Shown: positions 1 to 8,600 of the stretch, one piece after another
How the letters are laid out: each line of letters starts with the position of its first letter
Position numbering within the stretch: the stretch's first letter is position 1
Translations under genes and position numbers: made by a program
Source: a virus
Virus record (IMG/VR): IMGVR_UViG_3300021373_002342
Location: 1 to 64,000 of that record
Strand: one strand, 5' to 3'
DNA: 64,000 bases
The notes under the pieces: generated by a model
Told to the model about the DNA's origin: nothing
What the model saw: only the letters and a program-made list of their open reading frames with translations
Databases searched by the model: none

Positions 1-2186
1 TCAAATAAATCTTCATGTAATACATATTCTCTATCTATTACTCTAATATTAGAGTAGTTTATAGCATTTGTTGATAAGTCTGCTGTAAACACTGTATACT
101 TTGTACTTGCACCTGCACCAACTTGTGTAAAATCTACTCTAACTCTAGCATTTGTTGCGTTTGTAGCAGTAGTAGAAGTAGCCTGAAATACTGTTCCAAC
201 AGTATTGTTAGCAGCACCTAATGTAGTAAAGTCAAAATCACTACTATCTACAATTTGATAGTATTCGTCAAGAACAATATTATTTGTTGTTACATCAGGG
301 TTATACCAAATTTGATATTCTATGCCATCTTCCATATCAATAGCATCAATCATTTTACCACCCGATATTCTACTGTATCTTGATTCAAACTGATACAGTA
401 CATTATTACCTTGGAATTTACCAATTGGTCCGTAATATCTATTACTGTAGCAATAAATTCTTTGTAAAGAACTACAGTTTAAAAACTTATAATCTCCTGC
501 TGGAGTATATAATAGTCCGTCATCTGTGATACTGCCGCCTCGTTGATAATGATTATAAAAGTTTCTTAATGTAGTTTTTCCTGTTAGATTTGGATTGTTA
601 ATACCCTGATTATTTCCAATATTGATGTAATCAATATCGTTACTATCAATTCTAAAATTAGGTTCAGTTATACTATTAGCATATAAATTAAGCACTCTTA
701 GATTTGGTAATGACATTAGACTATCTGGTATATTATCAAATTGATTACGATATGCATAATAATTTCTACAAGTTATATGTACTTCGGGTAAAAATCCATC
801 TGGGTCTGCACTATCTCTACCAAAAAAGTTTCTTGCTCCGCCTCTACTGTGACTGTTTAAATTAAGCGTAACTAGTTTAGGTAATCCTGTTGTTAAATCT
901 GCGACAGTTCCTGTTCCACCTGCATCAGTGCCTGTTGCAGTAAATGTTTGGTATAGAGCATTTGTTCCAGCACCTACTGTTGCAAAGTTTGAAACTGCTC
1001 CACCTTGACCGTCGTCTAATGTCAATATTGTATACTGTCTTCCAATTACAAGATTTCCGTCTGTAATTGTATCTGGTTTAAAGTTCCCTGTGATAGAACC
1101 ATTGTATGTGTTTCCAAAACGTATTTCAGTTACAGTTTTTGGTATTCTATCAACAACTGCTTGGTTAAAAGATCTAAGATTTGGATCACCACTTAACTCC
1201 ATATTATTTTCACGTATATCTAACAATAGTAGATTTGGTGCAAAAACAGTAAAGTCTGGCATTGTTTTAATTAAGTTCCTGTATATGTATATGTACTGTA
1301 AACTTTCCAAAGAAGCCAATGGTAGTTCTTCAATACCAACTGCATATAACGGAAGTGTTCGAATATTGTTTGGATTATGATATATTTCGATATTTTTACT
1401 TGCAGCCCTAGTGTCTCTATATCTTAAAAAACTTCGAGTAGTATCAGATCCACCAACGTTCTCATATTCTCTAGTTAAGTATTCAGCAGTATTGTTGACA
1501 ATTCTCCAACTTACTGCACCTCTATTAACTAATCTTAGATCACTATCAAGATTTCTAAAGAAACCTTTAAACACCAAAGGAATACCTTTCATAGCATAAA
1601 AATATAAAGTACTACCGTTTAGTTCTATTTCTATTTTGTGTGTCGGAACTTCAGAATCCCTAAAACGAACTGCGATTGGAGGATCTAATAATTCAATTTC
1701 AGGTGTTTTTACAGGCCCATCAACTTCTACAGCACCACCATAAAAAATAGGACTTATTTCTGTAGAGTTTGGACTGTCTGGAGAACTCCAACTAGATATA
1801 CGACTTGTTGAAATATCTGCATATTTTAGTGTTATATCGTCTGCTTTATCAATATATTGATACTTAATACTTGCAGCACCTAGCTGTCCATTAATAGTTA
1901 GGTTGCCTTTTAAAGGCTCTGTTGTTCCTGCTGTTTGATCAATAATACTTGCATATTGTTGTGTATCAGTATAAAGTTTAGTTAGATATGTTTGTACTGG
2001 AACATTAAGGCCACTAAGAGCTCTAACATCATCTGCTGTAATGCCTAAGTCGCCTGCTGCACCACGAATAACATCTAAGTCTTTTATGTCCACGCCTATG
2101 TTTGCTAGAGCTTGCGTATTGTTAACAATATCTGCTAGGTTTCGGTTTACATTAAGTCCAAACTTTAATTCGCCTTCAACTGCCAT
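1..2186 (-). CDS. Partial virion structural protein with leucine-rich repeats (C-terminus beyond window)
   Basis: An uninterrupted frame runs from an ATG at 2186 to the window edge with no stop, so the C-terminus is missing and about 728 residues are visible. The N-terminus reads MAVEGELKFGLNVNRN. The middle contains leucine-rich-repeat units such as FAPNLLLLDIRENNMEL and LPNLRVLNLYANSIT, separated by Asn/Tyr-rich stretches typical of phage fibre proteins. It lies 4 nt downstream of the 1150-residue gene, so the two are co-transcribed. I infer a receptor-facing fibre or baseplate-appendage protein from the context and the repeats. The exact role cannot be told from sequence alone. Confidence 0.85.
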   Translation of the reverse strand, partial: MAVEGELKFGLNVNRNLADIVNNTQALANIGVDIKDLDVIRGAAGDLGITADDVRALSGLNVPVQTYLTKLYTDTQQYASIIDQTAGTTEPLKGNLTINGQLGAASIKYQYIDKADDITLKYADISTSRISSWSSPDSPNSTEISPIFYGGAVEVDGPVKTPEIELLDPPIAVRFRDSEVPTHKIEIELNGSTLYFYAMKGIPLVFKGFFRNLDSDLRLVNRGAVSWRIVNNTAEYLTREYENVGGSDTTRSFLRYRDTRAASKNIEIYHNPNNIRTLPLYAVGIEELPLASLESLQYIYIYRNLIKTMPDFTVFAPNLLLLDIRENNMELSGDPNLRSFNQAVVDRIPKTVTEIRFGNTYNGSITGNFKPDTITDGNLVIGRQYTILTLDDGQGGAVSNFATVGAGTNALYQTFTATGTDAGGTGTVADLTTGLPKLVTLNLNSHSRGGARNFFGRDSADPDGFLPEVHITCRNYYAYRNQFDNIPDSLMSLPNLRVLNLYANSITEPNFRIDSNDIDYINIGNNQGINNPNLTGKTTLRNFYNHYQRGGSITDDGLLYTPAGDYKFLNCSSLQRIYCYSNRYYGPIGKFQGNNVLYQFESRYSRISGGKMIDAIDMEDGIEYQIWYNPDVTTNNIVLDEYYQIVDSSDFDFTTLGAANNTVGTVFQATSTTATNATNARVRVDFTQVGAGASTKYTVFTADLSTNAINYSNIRVIDREYVLHEDLF

Positions 2187-2190
2187 TTGT

Positions 2191-5100
2191 TTATGCTTCC
2201 TTAGTTGTAATACTTACGCTTACAAGATTTTCGTCATTGTTTTCTAAACTTCTTGCTGTTACGAAAGTTGCTGTTGTATTTAACACTCCCGGCGATATGG
2301 TTGTTCTATCTGGGCCATAAACACTATCTAGTTTAAATGAGTTACTTTTGTTTGGTGCAACATAAAGGGTATCTTTTAGTATACCTGGTCTTAAAGGTTG
2401 AACATTTTGTACATCAACACTTGTACTTGCTAATCTTTCTTTTTCAAGATAGTTTGCAGCAGGAACATTAGTTAAAGAACTTCCGCTTGTAACAATTTCT
2501 ATGCCGTCATTTGTAAGCCACTCTGGGCTAAATGCTCTTGTTGTTCCATTAATAAACTCAGTAATAGTAATATTATTTACTTCGGCATTGTCGCGCATCC
2601 ATATAGTTGCATACAATGGTTTTGGTTGGAAACTAAAGATTTTTGATTTTGAAATATATTTTCTATCGTCGCCAGTTAATGATTTATCTTCAATTCGAAT
2701 TGGACTTAGTTTTAAGGTAAACGAAGCATTTTGAGGGTCGCCGCTTATTGGAGCATAATATGCAATAGCTTGACTTTGAGCATTTGCAATATAGTCGTCA
2801 ATTTCGCCGGTAAAGAATAATCCACTTGAATTATCTCCTATACCAAACTCTCCTCCTGTTAGTAAAAAGTCGCCTAATAGTTCACTTGGCTCTGACTCCC
2901 AAATAATATAATGTCCATCTTCTTGTTGTGTAACAGGATTAACAGTTTGATAGTTAACTTGGAATTCAAGCCTGTCATCTATAGTAATTGTTACGCCAGA
3001 ACAAACTCCAGAATCTGCACCTGCTGGTCGAGGCAATCTATAATCAATATCTAATCTAACACCTGCTGGTGAATCGCCTTCATTTTCTTCATAGCCGTCT
3101 CTGTCTCTATATATACTTGACTGTGTAAACTCTGCATATAGTACATCGCCTAATGCAGGATCATCATTTGTTATACCATCCTTGCGTTGAAATTTTAATT
3201 TTTCAACTGGTGTACCTTGTGGATTTAGTTCTGAAACTAGTACTGGTTTCTTTTCTGTTACTCCAACTATAAATTCACAAAAATGACCAAAAGACTCTCT
3301 TCTTACAGGATTTAAAAAATTAATATCAAAAGCATTTCCTGTAATAGGATATGTTGCTCCTGCTACAGCATCATAATAACTTGTAAATCTAACTTGTGTT
3401 AGGTCTAATGTAGTAAGCTCTACAACACCGTCTATTCCTCCTGCTATACGCACTTCTTGTGGTAATACATCAGGAGCCTTAACGTAAAGGTCTTCTAAAC
3501 CAATTCTTTGAAAAGTACCACCATCTTCGCCTGATGGATCTGCATATGTACTGAATACTCCATCAACAATCAATTTTGCATCATCATCAATAGTTCTTAA
3601 TATAGGATACCCTGCGGCAGTACCTCCACTAACGTAATCACCATATAAACTACTGTCAACCGCGAGAGTTAAATTAGCATCTGTGTAAAGGCCAAATGTA
3701 GTATCACTGAATACATAAACATAATACTCGTAAGTATTAACTTCAGTCATACCAACAACGTCTTCAATAGTAACTTTTTGTTTATCGTAGTATCCGTGTG
3801 CTGTTGCAGTAGTTACTGTTGCATACGAATCTTTAGTAATATTAGTTATAGCAATTGGATCTTGTGGATTAATAGTAAAGTTTTGTCCAGAAGCATCAAC
3901 GTTAATACTTCTAATTTGTCCATTTTGAGTTGCATGTAAACTAGGACTATAATGATGTCCAAAGCCAGGACATCCGTCAATCTCTCTTACTTCTAGTTGT
4001 GTTAATTGATCTGCATCTACTTTTAAATCTACAGGGTACACGTTCTTTTTATTTGGCTTTGCAATACCGTCTTGGTTTCTAATAACTTGCTTAGGATATA
4101 TTCCTAAAATACTATTATCTCTTGCAGCATTTACTGGCTTGCTATCTGCAGAATAAGTGTAAAATTTACCTGCTGAATTATCACCACCGTCAATATAACA
4201 CGAAGCACCATACTTATACAAGTATTGTGGAGTTCTAACACTTGAAGTATCATTAATATCTTGTAGATATAAGAATTTAAAATAAGGATCTTGCAAACAT
4301 GGTTCGCCTAATTGGTTTTCGATTGTTAATGTGTGTATTAACACCCATCGTGCATCTCCATTGTCTACAGGAACATATGCATAAAATTTTGCACCAATAG
4401 CACCGTACCAACCAAATTCAATTTTATACATAGTAACTTTAGTTGGATCAAGTAAGTATCCACTACGTCCATTACCATTTAACGGATCACCATTAAAGAA
4501 CTCTCTTTGAATAACTAGTTCGTAAAATTCATCTTCGCTATACGGTTCTCTAGATTGAACAACTACTTGATCTTCAGGTTGGAAGCCCATATTATTTAAT
4601 ACTTCGTTTGGAAGTCTAACAGTACTACGTCTAACAATGTTAAATTGTGGACCTCTAATTTGAAACACATATTGATCAGTAGGATTACCTATTCCCCATT
4701 CTATAATATTTTCTAATGATGCTTCGTCACGTGAGCAACGGAAACCATATGTAAATCCTGAAATACGTCCTGGCTGATATCTGTATGCTTTTTTACTTGT
4801 TAATTGTCCGTAATATTTGTTAGTACTGCTTGCACCTGGACGAGTGTTTGTAGCGTCATATCCGTCTGGAAATTTAATAGGCTTACCTGTGCCAGGATGT
4901 AGCAATAAACTATCACGCATATCCATCCATGCTTGACACCATACTTCTATTAGGTCATATCCGTATTGCTCGTCTTCAGGGTATATAATTTCATCATCTT
5001 GTTCGTAAACTAGAGCAGGATCTAAGAAATTATTTTTAGCAAAATCAGGATACACGCCAGTAAATTCTTGGAACATAATATTTCCAAGTTCTACAAATTT

Positions 5101-5643
5101 TGTATACCTTGCCCATTGCTGAACATTGTAGTTAGGATAGTTTGGGCCATTTGGTGCAGTAAATGCTACAGGAAAACTTTCAATTGTTAATGCTTGTTCA
5201 TTAATATTTTCTACAAGGCGAGTATAATAATGGTCGCCATAAATTTTATTGTTGCGTCTATACCATCCGACCGGACGTCCAAATACGCCATTAAATTGAT
5301 AAAACTCCCATTCTTCAGGATTACGACCATATGTTGATACGTCTGAGAATAAACTTAACTGTACTTCGCCTCTAGGTATACCTAATAATGTTGTAGAAAC
5401 TTCCGATGTTTCAGCAAATATTTCTTGTATACCTAAAGATGTATCAGGTGCTTCGTTGTTTACTACAACACTTAAAGAGTTTTCTGCTTTAGATAATGCT
5501 TCTACAGGACCTTCTTCTTCTGTTACAAGGATATTCCCATTACTATCACGTAGAGGAACACCTTGTACAATATCATAAAGCGGAACAAGGGTTTTAACTG
5601 TAGGTATGGGTATAATATCATGACCTATCTTAATCTGAGGCAT
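2191..5643 (-). CDS. Large virion structural protein (1150 aa), paralogue of the next gene
   Basis: The 1150-residue protein has the Gly/Asn/Asp/Tyr-rich, beta-rich composition of T4-like marine phage fibre or baseplate-associated proteins. It shares several blocks with the 1920-residue neighbour: LLGIPRGEVQLSLFSDV near residue 85, WYGAIGAKFYAYVPVDNGD near residue 415, and YGASCYIDGGD near residue 480. The corresponding neighbour blocks are LLGIPRSEVALGIFADV, WYGAVGALFLAYVPVDNGD and YGASYYIDGGD. The two genes are therefore old duplicates. It starts 3 nt after the neighbour's stop and ends 4 nt before the LRR gene. No enzymatic motif is seen. The virion role is inferred from composition and neighbours. 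Confidence 0.9.
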   Translation of the reverse strand: MPQIKIGHDIIPIPTVKTLVPLYDIVQGVPLRDSNGNILVTEEEGPVEALSKAENSLSVVVNNEAPDTSLGIQEIFAETSEVSTTLLGIPRGEVQLSLFSDVSTYGRNPEEWEFYQFNGVFGRPVGWYRRNNKIYGDHYYTRLVENINEQALTIESFPVAFTAPNGPNYPNYNVQQWARYTKFVELGNIMFQEFTGVYPDFAKNNFLDPALVYEQDDEIIYPEDEQYGYDLIEVWCQAWMDMRDSLLLHPGTGKPIKFPDGYDATNTRPGASSTNKYYGQLTSKKAYRYQPGRISGFTYGFRCSRDEASLENIIEWGIGNPTDQYVFQIRGPQFNIVRRSTVRLPNEVLNNMGFQPEDQVVVQSREPYSEDEFYELVIQREFFNGDPLNGNGRSGYLLDPTKVTMYKIEFGWYGAIGAKFYAYVPVDNGDARWVLIHTLTIENQLGEPCLQDPYFKFLYLQDINDTSSVRTPQYLYKYGASCYIDGGDNSAGKFYTYSADSKPVNAARDNSILGIYPKQVIRNQDGIAKPNKKNVYPVDLKVDADQLTQLEVREIDGCPGFGHHYSPSLHATQNGQIRSINVDASGQNFTINPQDPIAITNITKDSYATVTTATAHGYYDKQKVTIEDVVGMTEVNTYEYYVYVFSDTTFGLYTDANLTLAVDSSLYGDYVSGGTAAGYPILRTIDDDAKLIVDGVFSTYADPSGEDGGTFQRIGLEDLYVKAPDVLPQEVRIAGGIDGVVELTTLDLTQVRFTSYYDAVAGATYPITGNAFDINFLNPVRRESFGHFCEFIVGVTEKKPVLVSELNPQGTPVEKLKFQRKDGITNDDPALGDVLYAEFTQSSIYRDRDGYEENEGDSPAGVRLDIDYRLPRPAGADSGVCSGVTITIDDRLEFQVNYQTVNPVTQQEDGHYIIWESEPSELLGDFLLTGGEFGIGDNSSGLFFTGEIDDYIANAQSQAIAYYAPISGDPQNASFTLKLSPIRIEDKSLTGDDRKYISKSKIFSFQPKPLYATIWMRDNAEVNNITITEFINGTTRAFSPEWLTNDGIEIVTSGSSLTNVPAANYLEKERLASTSVDVQNVQPLRPGILKDTLYVAPNKSNSFKLDSVYGPDRTTISPGVLNTTATFVTARSLENNDENLVSVSITTKEA

Positions 5644-5646
5644 GGA

Positions 5647-8600
5647 TTATTGCTCCTCCCATGTAAAGCTCGCACTTAACGAAACCTGTGTATCAGTTGT
5701 AGCTGTTTGGTTACTATATGCTGCTAACCAAAGTGTTGCGATCTCGTCAGTAAGTGGATAACTTATATACTCCTTATTATAATCAAAATATGTTGCTAAG
5801 TCAAATTCTTCTGCACCTGGTGCAATGTAGTAACTTGCTAAAGAAATACCTGTTCCTGGAATAGGTGCTTGCGCTCTTAGTGCTACTTCTACAGAACTTA
5901 AACGTTCTTTTTCAAATGTAGTTTCGCTTGGATTTAATTCATTTCCATTTGGATCAAAAACACCGTCTTTTAAGAAAGTTGCGCCCGATGCAAGAACTAG
6001 TGTACCGTTATAAATTTCAGTTGGATAAAAATGATATGCATCACTTTCTTTTTCTAATCTACCCAATACATTAATTAATGTTTCACTGCCGTTTAGACTT
6101 GCTAAGAACCAACCATAAGTAAAGTCACCGTTTTCTTTTAAATAAGTGATGTTATCTACAGGAATAGTATAACTTGCGTTTACATCAGATTCTGCTGTAA
6201 CACTAAGTGTGCCAACTGTTTGTACATTATTTTGATATATTGGTGTTTTAAGTAATGTTAGTTTAGCATTAACATTACCTGAAGATCCTACACTTAAACG
6301 TGTTGGATAAACCTGTACACGGTTACGCACATCATCACCGTCACCTGATACAATATTATCTTTAGTTTTTAAACCGTATACCAGTGCTGGTCTGTCAACA
6401 ATAACACTTAATGAACTAACTTGGCTAATTGGTTTGTTCAAATACAAGTAACCGTTTGCTGTATCAATCCAAACAACTTTTACGTTTTGGTCTTGTGAGT
6501 TACCAGTAATAACTTGTGCGCCAATATAAAATGTACTTACTACTGGAGCTTCTCTGTTTCCACTATCAAATGGTCCACGGTTAGTAACTTGTATGTAAGG
6601 TGATACTGGATCGTCAGCATTTGCACTGTCTACTCCTAGTGTATATCTCGATCCATTTATATCAGTTGGTGTGTCTGAACTATGATTAAACAATCTTACA
6701 GTACCACGGTCACCACCATCAATATAGTATGAAGCACCATACTTAACAAGGAACTCTGAATATGTACCATATGGATTAGCAAGTCTTGAGCTATTTGCTA
6801 TACCAAATCTATTTTCACTACCACCGCCATAAACTAGATATGTAATTGGAAGTGTTGCGTTACCTAGCGAAGATATCTTCAACTGGTTTGAACAACGTAG
6901 ATGGTGTACTCTTACCCAACGAGCATCACCGTTGTCTACAGGAACATATGCTAAGAATAGAGCACCAACCGCACCATACCAACTAAATTCAACTTTAAGC
7001 ATAGTTACCTTACTAAAGTCAAAGTCCCAAACTGATGTTTGCTCTGCTGCTACATCACCGTTTCTAAATACTTCACCTGCACGTTTGTCTAGTACATTAT
7101 CTGAATAAACTGCTGTACGTGTTTGTCCATCTAGGGCATCACCACTAAATCTTGATCTACCTACTCTATATTCATATACGCTAAAGTAAGTTGGATCTAC
7201 GTTATCTCTAACCCATGTTTTATATTTAAAGTTAAGATCGTCAATTTGTGTTTTTAGTTGTGCTGCATTTTGTGCAGTATCAATAGCAGTATCAATAAAT
7301 CCTGCTGTAATTGAGTTTGCATCTGCAGGTAGTGTTCCTGTATCTGTGTACATATATGGGAACATACCGTCATAACGTCTTTGTCCTAGTGTCCACGCTG
7401 GATCAACATCTTCGTATACGTTAGGTACAATAAACGGAACAGGTGTTTCAATGTAGTGTGGCCCGTTGCCTGTTGCTGTTATATCAATTACAGCATCGTC
7501 TGGGTTAACGTCAAACTCATTAAATCCTGCTTCTGTTGGATCTCTTAACTGTATTACAGTACCTTTAGGTCCAGTTACATTTGCAACGAAGTATGTCTTA
7601 CCATTTACTAAGTCTGGACAATCTCCATAATAGTTTACGTAAGAACCTATGATAACTGGTTCGCCTGCATAAGCAATAGCATTGTTGTCTACATCAAGTT
7701 TTGCTGGTGCCTTGTATTTCTTCTTAAGTAATGAAGGATCATAAACTGCTGCATGAACCATTATTAATCCATCACGTAAAATAACTAAATCGCCAAACTG
7801 TCCTGCTGAGCCAAATTCTACAGAACCTGTGTATTCGTTATTAAAGTTGTTTATAATAATTGTTGCTAGATCTGTTAATCTAACTTTTTGTGCATCGCTT
7901 AGTGCAAAGAATGTGCAAACATCAGTATAACCTGATAGTGAAAACGTAGTTTGTGTTCCACTGAATACTTCACCCGGTTGTTGTCCTGTCAATAACCATA
8001 ATAAGTATTTGTGTCTTTCAACTTCTGCAACAACACCATTTCCGTCAGTTTGTGAATAAACTTTTAGCTCGCCATCTGAGTAATATTTCTTAGCATTATA
8101 CGCTGTGGCTGCATTGCCACCGTACTGTAAGTCACTAGCATAACCTCTAACAACATACTTAACATCTCTTAAACACTTAAATTTAAGAACATCTTCGTAT
8201 GCTTGTGCATCTGCGTATGAAAATCCTTTTTCTGCATTTACAAATTGAGTAGCATCGTATGCTAAACTTTCACCAATTAAATAACCTAGGTACTTGTCAT
8301 AAACGCTAAAGATTGTATCAAGTTTTGGTTTTTGACCATATGTTGCTGCTGCAACCTGTGCTTGTGTGATAGCACCTGTAGTTCCATCAGGTCCTGGTAC
8401 TGGAGGATACTTACTACCCGGAGTACCATTTTTAGTTACTGCTTGAAGCATATATGCTGCAAGGTCTGCTACTTTATCTCTAGCTTCTAATTCGCCTAAT
8501 TTATATAATTCGTCTCTTAGCACATAACGGAAGTAGTAGTGTGTTTCGCCTTCACGTTCTGCATCTAATAATAATGCTGTTTGATACGTAGTAGCATTTG

